Notes: generated by a model not told the origin, from the letters alone. A stretch of 64,000 nt of DNA from Carettochelys insculpta (GCF_033958435.1 NC_134138.1:210003298-210067297); one strand, 5' to 3'. Positions 22,837-33,014 are shown, numbered from the stretch's first letter. Made by a program: numbers and translations.

Positions 22837-23110
22837 CGCGGTGAGTCTTTTGAGCTGTTAATAGGGTACTTAGCACTGTCTCTCTGCCTGTTCCCCTCTC
22901 ACGGACCCCAGCCTGCCGCGGCAGGAGGCCTACTGGCCTTCACGTCCCCGCGTTGTCTCCGCTCCTCCCTCTCTTTTACTAATCTTTCTACATATATTAT
23001 TTTTATTTTTTTTTGCAAAAAAAGAAACCAACAATCTAACTAAAAACTCTAAGTACGCTGACTCTGGCCGCAGCCTGAGTGGATTCCATCTGCAGCTGAT
23101 GGCAGTTAAG

Positions 23111-23267
23111 AAGGAACTGGCGGGGACCGGATCGCGCACGTGGTTGGGGGCGCACGGGGGGGGCGGTGCGTGCCGGCGCGTGCGCAGTCCGGCAGAAACT
23201 GCTGGAAAGTTTCCAATCTGTGGCACCGGGGCGAGCCCAACACCTATCATGGAGCACCCACGGGGAC
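23111..23267 (-). repeat. Right inverted terminal repeat of DIRS element 1
   Basis: It is the inverted partner of 17,329-17,487 and shares gaaactgctggaaagtttcc. Beyond it the terminus runs ...cactcgaggaagaaag to about 23,282. Confidence 0.8.
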
Positions 23268-23558
23268 ACTCGAGGAAGAAAGACAGTTACTTGTTCTGTA
23301 ACTAATGTTCTTTGAGATGTGTTGCTCATGTCCATTTCAAGTTGGGTTGCCATGGGCATATGCCTAGTCACTTGAAGCCTTTTGCTCTAGCCAGTAGCCA
23401 TAGGGTCACTGCAGCACCCTCTGAAGTGGTGCCTATATGGCGACCAATATATGCACTGCCCGACACCCCTTCGCTCAGTTCCTTTTTGCCAGCTACTCTG
23501 GCAGTGGGGAAAGCAGGAGGGTTTTGGAATGGATATGAGCAACACATCTCAAAACAAC

Positions 23559-24204
23559 TAACTAGTAGGCATCCTTCAGTCTGCATAGACTATGGATCGC
23601 GCCCTTTAAAGTTTCAATTGAGGACTTCATTTACAGCGTCTGTTGTGACTATGAAGACCCACATGAGAGTGACAGTCCTTGCTGCATCTCTTGCAGATGT
23701 AGTGAGTGTCTGGCAAGTCCTTATCGTGCTTTTTGTGCGCTCGCTTCTCCTCTGCTAGCTGTCTGATCTTCATCTCGCCCTTCTGAAGGCCCTTGTGTAA
23801 CCCCTGCCTCCATCTGCTGTGGTCATCTGCTCGTTCTTCCCAGTTGTCCAGATCGATGTCTACCTCTCTGAGGTCTCTCTTGCAGACATCTTTGTAGCGC
23901 AACTGGGGGCGTCCGGGAGGTCTTTTGCCAGAGGCTAGCTCACCATACAGGATGTCTTTTGGAATCCTTCCATCATTCATCCTGTGGACGTGGCCAACCC
24001 AGCGGAGTCAACGCTGCTTGAGGAGGGTGTGCATGGTTGGGATTCCAGCTTTCTCGAGGACGGCGGTGTTGGTCACTCTGTCCTTCCATGACATTCCAAG
24101 GATGCGCCTGAGGCAGCGCAAGTGGAAGACGTTCAGCCTCTTTTCCTGGTGGGCATACAGGGTCCAAGTCTCGCTGCCATAAAGGAGGGTGCTGAGGATG
24201 CAGG
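23559..24204 (-). mobile_element. Non-LTR retrotransposon 3' end inserted in DIRS element 2
   Basis: A 5'-truncated LINE tail on the - strand. It encodes the C-terminal region after the reverse transcriptase: VGHVHRMNDGRIPKDILYGE, then GRPQLRYKDVCKRDL, and a terminal Cys/His knuckle (ICKRCSKDCHSHVGLHSHNRRC). The flanks catctcaaaacaac (23,545-23,558) and catctcaaacaac (24,205-24,217) look like a TSD with a one-base difference. I cannot name the clade with certainty from this tail. Confidence 0.75.
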
Positions 24205-24290
24205 CATCTCAAACAACACCAGTTACAGAACAGGTAACTGTCTTTTCTTCAAGTGATTGCTCATGTCCATTCCAAGTTGGGTGAATACAA
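24205..24290 (+). repeat. ICR of DIRS element 2 (split by LINE)
   Basis: The segment acagaacaggtaactgtc is the complement of the left terminus, and cttttcttcaag followed by gctcatgtccattcc is the complement of the right terminus. The inner edge is duplicated and separated by the LINE at 23,559-24,204. Confidence 0.65.
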
Positions 24291-26072
24291 GCCAATGCCC
24301 AGGAGGTGGGGTTGGAGCCCCAGATGGATTGCAGGACAGCCCTGCCACAGCAGCATCTTCCCATGTGTGCTGCATCAGAGTAATGTGCTGTAAACGTCTG
24401 AATAGAGGACCAGGTGGCTGCCCTACAGATGTCCTGAATGGGCACCTGTGCTAAATACGCCATAGACTATGCCTGCACTCTTGTGCAGGGTGCCCCAACT
24501 GGCAGGGGAGGAACCCCCACAAGCTTGTAACGCTCCTTGATGCACGTTGCTATCCTGGAGGAAGTCCGCTGGGAGAAGACTGGAAGGCCCTTCATCCTAC
24601 CAGCAACTGCCACAAATAGTTGCTGCATTCTTCTAAAGGGCCTCGTCCTATCCATATAAGAACATAAGAATGGCCATACTGGGTCAGACCAAAGGTCCAT
24701 CCAGCCCAGTATCCCGTCTGCCGACAGTGGCCAATGCCAGGTGCCCCAGAGAAGGAGAACAGAAGACAATGATCAAGTGATTTATCTCCTGCCATCCATC
24801 TCCTGCCCTTGTACTGAAGGCTAGGGCACCATACTTTACCCCTGGCTAATAGCCATTTATGGACGTAACCTGCAAAAATTTATCAAGCTCTTTTTTTAAA
24901 CCCTAATAGAGTCCTGGCCTTCACAGCCTCCTCCGGCAAGGAGTTCCACAGGTTGACTGTGCACTGTGTGAAGAAAAATTTCCTTTTATTAGTTTTGAAC
25001 CTACTACCCGTCAATTTCATTTGGTGTCCCCTAGTTCTTGTATTATGGGAAAAGGTAAATAATTTTTCTATGTTCACTTTCTCCACACCATTCATGATTT
25101 TATATACCTCTATCATATCACCCCTCAATCGCCTCTTTTCCAGACTGAAAAGTCCCAGTCTCTCTAGCCTCTCCCCATATAGAAAGCCAGCACCCTTCTA
25201 ACATCCAAGGTATGTAAACATTGCTCTGTCAAGGAGGCATGGGTATTGGGTAAAATACCAGCAGGGAAATGTCTTGGTTAACATGAAATGTGGAGACCAC
25301 CTTAGATAAAAACGCAGGGTGAGGTCTCAGCCTAACCTTGTGAAACACTGTGTACAAGGGGTCCACTGAAAGTGCTCTCAACTCAGATACCCTCCTGCTG
25401 GAGGTGATTGCCACAAAAATGTTGTTTTGTAACTCAAACAGCAGGGAGCAGGTAGCCAAGGGTTCAAAGGGGGCCCCCATAAGCCTGGCTCATACCAAAT
25501 TGAGATCCCATGTGAGCAGTGGTGCCCGAACCCTTGGGTTTGATTCTTTCTAAACCTTTAAGAAACCTTTTGACTACGGGGTCTGAGAACACAGAAGATG
25601 TTCCACGACCCAGGTAAAAGGCTGAGGTAGAAGTTAAGTGCACCCTAACCGAGGAGAGGGATAAGCTCTCCTGTACCAGACCCCTTAGGTAATCTAAAAC
25701 CAACAAGATGGGGGCCTGCGAGGGAGGTAGCCCTCTGTGAGACACCCATACCAAAAACCTCTTCCACTTAGCCAAATAAGTCACCCTCGTGGAGGGTTTT
25801 CTACTATTTAACAATACTTCCTTTATGGGATCCGAACAGGCCAGCTCTGGGTCCCTCAGCCATGGAGCATCCATGCTGTGAGGTGCAATGACTGGAGACT
25901 GGGATGTTGCAGCGTCCCTTCTTCCAGCATCAACAAGTCTGGCCGGATCAGCAACATCATTGACTTGTGGATCGACAGATGCAGGAGAGTCAAGTACCAA
26001 TGCTAATGGGCCCATGCTGGTGCCACCAAGACGATCAATGCCCCTCTGAGCAAATCTTGAAAAGGACACCAT
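24270..26072 (-). pseudogene. DIRS tyrosine recombinase (element 2), interrupted by CR1
   Basis: The N-terminal core-binding region (LLNSRKPSTRVTYLAKWKRF) lies near 25,800, and the catalytic arginine in SSRRVSEL near 25,400. The C-terminal end (DICRAATWSS, then the catalytic Tyr in FTAHY) lies near 24,380. The frame is broken by a frameshift near 25,520, by the CR1 insertion at 24,659-25,174 and near 24,465, where the HxxR segment is damaged (CTRVQA). It is not functional. Confidence 0.78.
24659..25174 (-). mobile_element. CR1 LINE 3' end inserted in DIRS recombinase
   Basis: The - strand encodes the end of CR1 ORF2 ([18 protein letters not shown], then [15 protein letters not shown]), followed by the CR1 3' UTR ending at ggccattcttatgttctt. 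It is flanked by CCATATA at 24,652-24,658 and 25,175-25,181. The host recombinase reads AFYM on one side and MDRTRPF on the other, so the insertion can be placed to the codon. Confidence 0.88.
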
Positions 26073-26920
26073 GAACTAGCAGAATCAGAGGAAACGCATA
26101 CATCAGCCTGCCTGACCAGGGGACACTGAAGATGTCTGACCAGGACCATGTGCTCTGACTGCAGTAGGAGCAAAACGTCCTGCATTTCGCATTGAGGTAG
26201 GAGGCGAACAGGTCCACCTGGGGATACCCCCACTTCCGGAAAATAGAATAAATTACCTCTGGGTGGAGAGCCCACTTGTGATCCGTAAAGGACCTGCTGA
26301 GTTGGTCCACCAGTGAATTGTGCACACCTGGCAGGTAAAGGGCCTGCAACATGATGTTGTACTGTACGCAGAAATCCCAGAGCATCACGGCCTCATGACA
26401 CAGGGGAGAGGACCCTGTTTGTTGACATGGTACATTGCTGTCATGTTGTCTGTACTGACTGACATGCCATGTCCTGACAGATTGGCCTTGAAAGTCACAC
26501 ATGCTAGTCTGATGGCCCTGAGCTCCCTCACATTTATGTGGAGCCAAAGACACACTCCAAAGAGCCTGAGTTTGTAGCTGACCCAGATGTGCTCCCCATC
26601 CCTGGTCCGAAGCATCCATTACTAGGGAAAGTTAGAGCTGCTAAGGAGACTCCTGTGAGAACAACTGCCTCATCTAACCACCAGTGCAGGGTTGACAAAG
26701 TCTGTGTTGGCACTGTGACCATCAAGTCTAAACTGTCTTACAGGGCGATACACTAATGACAGTCATAGCTGTCGAGGGCACATCCTTAATGTGGTGTGCT
26801 GTACCATGAAGGTGCACGTTGCCATGTGACCGAGCAAATGCAGGCAGCACCTGGCCATCATTGTGAGAACTGCCAGGATGTCTCGGATGATGGCCCCAAA
26901 CCTGAGACACTAGAATTTGC
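26035..26920 (-). pseudogene. DIRS RNase H / methyltransferase-like region (element 2)
   Basis: The - strand shows STLHWWLDEAVVLTG, then MDASDQGWGAHLG with the first RNase H aspartate, and the remaining acidic motifs in a shifted frame (NVRELRAI, VSTDNMTAM). It then runs KWGYPQVDLFASYLNAKC, the methyltransferase-like part. There are at least two frameshifts near 26,420-26,560. The reverse transcriptase that should precede it is absent. Confidence 0.75.
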
Positions 26921-26939
26921 CTAAGGGTCAGTGCCTTGG

Positions 26940-27480
26940 GGATCGCCACTGGGGCCTTTTCAGTGCACTGAGTAGGCAAACCTCCCTCTCTGCATGTTTC
27001 TTCCTCTTTGGCACTGGAGAGTTCAAGCAGTGCTGAGAAGTGGACAAGGTGCCATGCACCAGGGAACAGTGCTGATGTCCCCAATACTTGTCGAGATGTG
27101 GCACCAAGACCTCCCACACCAAGACCAGTGCACTGAGCACCAAGGGAGTCAAGACCGTGCCTTGCAGCTGTGGTTGGAATGCTGACTCCATGAGAAGGAG
27201 CTTAAGCCTCTGGTCTCTCTCCCTCTTAGCTCTAGGCGTAAACCTCTAGCAAACTGAGCACCTATCTGAGAGACGTAGGGTTTCCATACAAAAAAGAGGA
27301 CACCCCTGGAAGGGAGTGTATCTGTATCCATATCTGCCAACTCATGTTGTATTAATCGGTTATAGTATATACAGTGCATAACCGATTAATACAATGTGAG
27401 TTGGTAGATACGGATACAGACACATTTCCTCTCAGGAAGGTCAAATATGGTAACCCCAAGAGATGGCTTTCTCTCAAACA
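26940..27480 (-). pseudogene. DIRS gag N-terminal remnant (element 2)
   Basis: Short - strand frames resemble the start of element 1 gag: a basic stretch with RGRE, then LLMESAFQPQL in place of LLFDKALQPDV. The palindrome at 27,317-27,424 interrupts it. The remnant joins the RNase H side near 26,930, which defines an internal deletion. Confidence 0.5.
27317..27424. repeat. Near-perfect 47-bp inverted repeat, 14-bp loop
   Basis: Arm 27,317-27,363 pairs with arm 27,378-27,424 with only a few mismatches; the innermost parts are gtattaatcggttat and ataaccgattaatac. It lies inside the gag remnant of DIRS element 2 and is probably the core of a small foldback insertion. I did not find a clear TSD. 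Confidence 0.7.
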
Positions 27481-29150
27481 CTTCAGGCATGCTGGGTTGG
27501 GTCACCTCTAGGCATGCGTTTCCTGCATTTTGAACAAGGTTTCAAGCCTTGGGGTCATCATGTGCCTTGAGAGCACTAAAAAAAGTGAAGGTGAAGACCC
27601 CCCGACTGTTTAACAAACTACCAAATGGAGAACAAGCAAGTAATCTACCCTACAAAAAAGCTGAACTTGGTGGTGGTGGGAAGACTGGTACTTGTGAAGC
27701 AAGACCCAAGTGCCTATGCCCATCATTGTAGAGAGGAGCTGAGTGGGGGCATGGGTCGACAGGTATATATGGGGCACCATGGAGATGCCACCACAGGGGG
27801 CGCTACAGCAGATATGATGGGTGCCGCTAGGCAAAAGTCTTCAATGATCATGCACACGAGCACACACACATATTGGAATGCACAGGAGCAAGCTCTTGAA
27901 GAAGAAAAGGCTTAGAGCATAAACCTCTCAGAGATGAGAGAGTTCAGGCTAGGCTTGCAAAGGTTCCAGCCCACCTCAAGGAGCAACCAGCTGGAGGTTC
28001 AAGCAGACAAAGGCAAGGGGACCTAGAAGTCCAACAGCACATGCAGAAGCAACGGAGATAATGATGGGGGGCAGAACAGTTACTCCTTTCCCCACTAAGC
28101 AATCCCAGCAAAGTAGAACTGAGCCCAAAGCAGATTGGCTTGGCAGAAGCTGGCTCAACAACTTAGAGTGGCGCTTCAACAAGGTTCTCAATCTCTTTGT
28201 TCAGAGATTCGGTCTCCCTTCAACTGACGTATTCAGGAGTTGTATGAATGTCAATAGGCTAAAATACTTTCATGAGGGCAGCAGGCTCCAGCAGCATGGT
28301 GGTAGGTACCTTACTACAACAGTTGGCCTCCTTTGCAAGTTGCCCCAGTTTCCAATATGGGAGAAGATGGTACAGAAAACAAAAATGAGGACAAGTGACA
28401 GTGGTACTGATAGTTAATGCTTCATGCACCAAGCAGATTTTCTCACAGAAGAGAGAGTTCACACTGGCACCTCTCTGAATATAGGACATCCCTTCACCAG
28501 ATCCTCTTCACCAGGACTCAGACTGGCTTGAACTAACCCGAGCGTTGAGAGAGAGCCACTAATGACTAGAAGGCCTTAATCTATCCTCCCTTGTCATTAA
28601 GACATTTTTTGTATATCTTCCTAGACTCAAGCAGTGCACTCCCTCTGTCTGGTCCAAACTCAAACAACTGGTGCAATGAGCACTGTGAAAACCCCAGTTA
28701 TCTAGCAATTCCAACCTTTCTGAACTTTCTCCAAGGTGGCATAGACAGATGTCTTCATCCAAGTACCATTACTTGTTTGGTGTCTGCTGCTAGCATGGAA
28801 TTGCAGGAGGCTCTGACCCCCTGGCAGACAACCCATATGCAGCTAGATTCCTTCAAGCATTCTAATTAGCTACATAAGCAATCAGACCATTCTTCCCCAA
28901 AGAGAACTGCACACAAGTATTGAAGGCTCTGACAAGTCCTTTCTTTGAGCCTCTGACTACAGTGTTGGCTTATTTATCCATTAAGACTTGTTTTGTAGAA
29001 GCTTTTATGTCCACCAAACAAGTGTGTGAGCTAGCAGCCTTCTCCAGGCCAGTGCCTTACTGCATGTCCCATGAAGACATGGTGGTGCTCAGCACACCAG
29101 AACCCTTCTTCCTAGGACAAATTCCTCTTTCCACAGTTCAAGAAGATATA

Positions 29151-29545
29151 AGCTGTGTCTACACCTGAATTCCTCTTTTGAAAGAGGCATGCAAATGAAG
29201 GAAATTGAAAATGTAAATGAGGCACTGATTTACATATCTGGTGCCTCATTTGCCTATTCTTTTGAAAATGCTCCTTTTGAAAGAAAAAAAGCAGAGTAGA
29301 TGGGGCTCTTTTGAAAATAAACCCCATCTTCGAAAGAACCCTTCTTTCTGAAACAAAACAGGAAGAAGGATTTTTCAAAGATGGGGTTTACTTTCAAAAG
29401 AGCCCCATCTATGCCACTTTTTTTCTTTTGAAAGGAGAATATGCAAATGAGGCACCAGATATGTAAACCAGTGCCTCATTTACATTTGCAATTTCCTTCA
29501 TTTGCATGCCTCTTTTGAAAGAGAAATGCAAGTGTAGATGCAGCT
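29151..29545. mobile_element. Palindromic MITE inserted in DIRS element 4
   Basis: The ends agctgtgtctacacct and agtgtagatgcagct are inverted repeats. The interior is a long foldback with arms sharing atgcaaatgaggcaccaga-type blocks and gatggggctcttttgaaa. A 3-bp TSD (ATA or TAT, not distinguishable) flanks it. Confidence 0.7.
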
Positions 29546-29552
29546 TATAAAT

Positions 29553-29740
29553 TTTATTATCCAGCACCCATGAGGAACTGGGGGTGCTGGACAATCAAAT
29601 ATGCCAGATATTGGAGTGGGACCAGCAGCCTCACTCCACTGGCTCTGCAGCCACCAGCCCCAGCTGGGCAGCCAGCAGCAGAGCTGATGCCAGCTACTTG
29701 AGTGTACCTGTTATCTGAATGCCGGATAACACGGCTTTCA
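29553..29740. mobile_element. Fragment of TA-flanked, CCGGATAA-type element
   Basis: The sequence starts attatccagcacc and ends gaatgccggataacacgg, with a GC-rich middle. It resembles internal parts of the CAGGTTGAAC element family (44,833-45,533). The ends are decayed and the assignment is tentative. Confidence 0.35.
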
Positions 29741-30375
29741 CAGTACTTCCTACATTCTGTCCAAAACCATAACATCCAAAGGAAAAGAACTCTTTAGAGG
29801 TCAGAACAGTATTGAACATCAATCTCAAGTGTACAGAATCCACAAGATCTGGCTCCTTATCATAACCTTCCACCTGAAATGCCAGGCAATAAGAATTTCA
29901 AGTTCTCTGTTGCTAGGTGGATTAAGCTGTGTATTGTGGAAGGCTACAGATCATTAGAGGCTCGTGTCCCAGACGGTATCAAGGAATGTTCCAGGAGAGC
30001 CTTAGCAGCCTCATAGGTGGAACGAGCAAGTGTCCTCCCCCATTTGAAATTTGCAAAGTTGTTGCTTGGTCGATAGCTAACTTCTGTAAGCAGAAGATGG
30101 ACCTTCTATCTTCTGCAGGAAAGTGCTCCCAGTGCTGGCCCACAGATGAGGGAGCTCAGGAAAAAAGGGGAGTGTTTGTTTCTTGACAAACTTTTGCTTC
30201 ATAACTACATCTCTTCATTGCTTTCTATTAACAAACACCCAGAATTAAGAGAGATGCTGGGATGCAGAATGGAAAAAAAATTCTTATTTTTTGCCCGCTA
30301 GCAGTGTCTCCCACAATTCTACCATCCCTGTTTGCTTTGTGAATCAGTAATCAGATATTGAATGACATCATATAC

Positions 30376-31490
30376 TAGAACTGGAGTGATCCTTGAGAGG
30401 TCATGAAGTCCAGTTCCCTGCACTCATAGCAAGACCAAGCACCAGCTAGACCATCCCTGATGGGTGTTTGTCTAACCAGCTCTTAAAAATCTCCAATGAT
30501 GAGGATTCCAGAACTTTTATACAATTTATTGCAGCACTTAACCATTCTGACAGGAAGTTTTTCATAATGTAGGCCTGTATGCAGTGGGTGGGAATGCACT
30601 CCTCCAATGGGACACCCTACCCCTTCCCCACTCCACCCTTGCCCTTGACCCCCTTCCGGACCAGCCTGGCTGGGTGCAATGGGTGGGTGTTCAGGTCAAG
30701 CTGCGGGGAGTTGTGCAGAGGGGGATGTTGGGGCTTTCCAGAGGGAGGTCCAGTCTGAGAAGAGGTATGGGGTGGGACGTTCAGGCTGAGCAGGGGTGAA
30801 GTGGGGGGTCCTTGGGCCAAATGGGTGGTAGGGGGAGCTCTTTAGGCCTAGCAGAGGGTGGGGTGGAAGGTGAAGCTAGGGTTGGCTTGAGAGGGTTGGG
30901 GGCAGGGCCAGGTGGAGAGCTGAGGGTGGGGGGAGAAGGGCAAGGCCCGCTGTGTGGGGTGGTCCACATGTACAAAAATATCACCACTCCACCCTCAGGC
31001 ATTCCTGCACACAGGCCTGTAATGTTCAAACTGTACCTCCCTTGCTGCAGTTTAAGCCCATTGCTTCTTGTCCTGTCCTCAGAGGTTAAGGAGAATACTT
31101 TTTTCTCCTTGTAACAAAGCTTTTCAGTACTTGAAAACTGTTATGTTCCCTCTTTTCCAGACTAAACCAACCCAAGTCTTTCACTCCTCCCTCGTAGATC
31201 ACATTTTCTAGACCTTTAAAATAATTTTTGTTGCTCTTCTCTGGACCTTTTCCAATTTTTCCACATCTTTCCTGAAATGTGGCACCCAGAACTGGACACA
31301 GTACTCAAATTGAGGTCTAATCAGTGTGGAGCAGAGTGGAAGAATTACTTCTTATATGTTGCTTACAACATTGCTGTTAGTACTGCCTTGCCTTTTTTTG
31401 CAGCTGTGGCACACAGTCGACCACAAGCGAAATGAGTCAACTATAAACCCCAGATTCCTTTCCGCAGTATTTTTCCCTAGGTAGTTATGT
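30376..31490 (-). mobile_element. CR1 LINE 3' part, split by a hAT-like insert
   Basis: The left part (30,376-30,579) holds the CR1 3' UTR complement (cttgagaggtcatgaagtcc). The right part (31,013-31,490) matches the end of ORF2 and upstream sequence (tggacacagtactcaaattgagg region). The insert at 30,580-31,012 separates them. The whole is heavily mutated. Confidence 0.7.
30580..31012. mobile_element. G-rich non-autonomous insert with 9-bp TSD, hAT-like
   Basis: It is flanked by aggcctgta at 30,571-30,579 and 31,013-31,021 and interrupts a CR1 copy. The ends, gcagtgggtgggaatgc and the complement gtgtgcaggaatgc, are weakly similar inverted repeats. The interior is strongly G-rich. TSD size and end sequence suggest hAT, but the evidence is limited. 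Confidence 0.5.
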
Positions 31491-31879
31491 GACTGTCTTC
31501 CTTGATCTATCGTATATAATTATTTTGTCATCTGTGGAGTACTTGTTAACAATATTATATACATTTTACAGCTTGGGAATAATTCATCTGGCTAGGACCA
31601 AGAAGGAGTGTGCCAGGCCAAAACTCTGTCTTAGTGAGCTGCAGAGAGGGGAAAGCACCACAGATGTCCAGAGGTGAGGGAGATGTTGCTAGAAGAAAAG
31701 AAAATATGTGTAAGAAGTTTTCAGTTCTTATGTAGGGAGCAAGCAGGATTCAGTGCCAGCAGGAGTCTGAACCGGACCCTGTCCTTTGCTCTGCCACATC
31801 ATTTCCAAAATTACCCAGATGATTGGCTAGGTTGATCTGAAAGGCACCTGCTTGCACACTGGCTAAGCTACTAAGTGCC

Positions 31880-32035
31880 TTGTAGATGTTTGGGTTTGGG
31901 TTGGCGCCTGAGCTCTGGGACACCAGCCTGAATGTCTACACCACAATTAAACAGCCCCTTAGCTGAGCTCTGAATCTAAGTCAGTTGGCATGGGCCAGCT
32001 GTGTGTTTTTAACTGCAGTTCAGACATAATGTAAG
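31880..32035. mobile_element. MITE fragment (ACAGCCC family)
   Basis: It contains atgtctacaccacaattaaacagcccc and gggccagctgtgtg-like segments. The same blocks, in the same order, occur at 48,558-48,828 and 63,757-64,000. Both ends are poorly preserved here. Confidence 0.45.
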
Positions 32036-32684
32036 GGCCAACAGAACAACAACTTACATACAGTGCCATACGAAATGTCACACAGGCAAAGCTAATTAGT
32101 TCCAGCTCTTAACTGTGTGATCCTTTCCCTCTCACACTCACACACAAGTTGTGCCTGTGTTTATCTAGGACTGGCTAAGGAAAGTTACTCAGTATTTGCA
32201 GCTTCCACAGAGCACAGTGGGATTGTAACTATATCTCAAGCTGCTGCATCAGAAGTGATGCCTGACTGGATGAGCATTAAAATCCAAGCTGGTACTCTGG
32301 CACCTTCACAAGGGAATGAACTGCACACATCAAAAGCCAGGAGCTAATGACGACAGCAAATGGCTCCGGGTAGGCAAAAAAACTCACAAACCATACAAGA
32401 GCAGATACTCATGTAAAAATAATATTGACTGTCAACTTTACTAAACTGCTGAAGCCAATAAAAAATTATTCAAACCATTCCAAACACTTTTAGCATTAAT
32501 GTTTCCGCCTGACATGAATATACTGCATTTGTTTTCATTATTATTCATGAAGATGGCCTAACTCTGCTGACTTTTCACTCCAAAAGAATTCATTGGCCTG
32601 CAGTATAAAACTGAAAACAGCTACCCACACAGCAACTGGTAGACAACTGAATTGCAGAGCTGGGTCTTGGCATTCATCTAGCTT

Positions 32685-32776
32685 GAAGAAGTGGGTCTTA
32701 CCCACGAAAGCTCATTACACAATAAACAAAATCCTTTGTCTTTAAGGCACTACAGGACTGCTTGTTTTTGTGGGTC
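32685..32776 (+). mobile_element. SINE-like foldback family, 3' half
   Basis: The sequence gaagaagtgggtcttaccca, then acgaaagctcatt and ctttaaggcactacaggact, matches one arm of the complete copy at 44,008-44,289. No TSD is visible. Confidence 0.6.
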
Positions 32777-33014
32777 CTTCAATTCTCTGTTCAATACAAG
32801 AAAATATAAACTGCTTCAGTGTATTTTTTAAACATGAGAACTAATAGAATATTGTCTTGCAGCAGTCATCTACTGAAATAATAGACCAAAAATAGGTTCA
32901 TGTATAATATATATAATTTAAAACTATTCTGTACCAGTACAATATATTAAATTTTACAAATGTAAAATTTATCAGCTGTTAAAGCAATTGCAAAACCACA
33001 TATCCTACTGTAGC

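Larger units (their letters stand above)
17288..23282 (-). mobile_element. DIRS-type tyrosine-recombinase retrotransposon, near full length (element 1)
   Basis: About 6.0 kb, coding strand minus. In - strand order it carries a gag-like region (22,836-20,660), reverse transcriptase, RNase H and a methyltransferase-like segment (20,952-18,868), and a tyrosine recombinase (about 18,735-17,697). There are no LTRs and no DDE integrase. Inverted terminal repeats lie at 17,329-17,487 and 23,111-23,267. An internal complementary region (ICR) at 17,549-17,655 contains the complements of both termini joined together, the hallmark of DIRS elements. Frameshifts and in-frame stops interrupt all three genes, so the copy is dead, although its frames are long enough to suggest fairly recent insertion. 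The ends are fixed to within about 5 bases by the ICR. Confidence 0.88.
23283..27908 (-). mobile_element. DIRS-type retrotransposon, diverged and internally deleted (element 2)
   Basis: The left terminus (acagttacttgttctgtaac) begins directly after the right end of element 1. Its complement recurs in the ICR at 24,213-24,245. The right terminus (gctcttgaagaagaaaag) ends near 27,908. In - strand order it has a gag N-terminal piece (about 27,400-26,940), an RNase H piece (26,900-26,035) and a recombinase (26,072 to about 24,380). Most of gag and nearly all of the reverse transcriptase are missing. A LINE sits in its hairpin and a CR1 in its recombinase, both with TSDs. It differs a lot from element 1, so it is a separate and older subfamily copy. 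Confidence 0.8.
27930..30190 (+). mobile_element. Degraded DIRS fragment in opposite orientation (element 4)
   Basis: The + strand shows a methyltransferase-like remnant (LFVQRFGLPSTDVF, about 28,190), then the recombinase N-terminal region (FLNFLQGGIDRCLHPSTI, about 28,720). The catalytic-domain start follows (SPFFEPLTTVLAYLSIKTCF, about 28,935). After two insertions, the recombinase C-terminus continues at about 29,880-30,130 (ARWIKLCIVEGYRSL and CSRRALAAS). It is shot through with stops and frameshifts. The catalytic Tyr position appears to be lost. Both termini are uncertain. Confidence 0.6.
31491..32990. other. Intergenic region between transposon cluster and KAT2B
   Basis: I see no gene. 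It contains MITE and SINE-like fragments at about 31,880-32,035 and 32,685-32,776 and otherwise AT-rich unique sequence. Confidence 0.45.
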
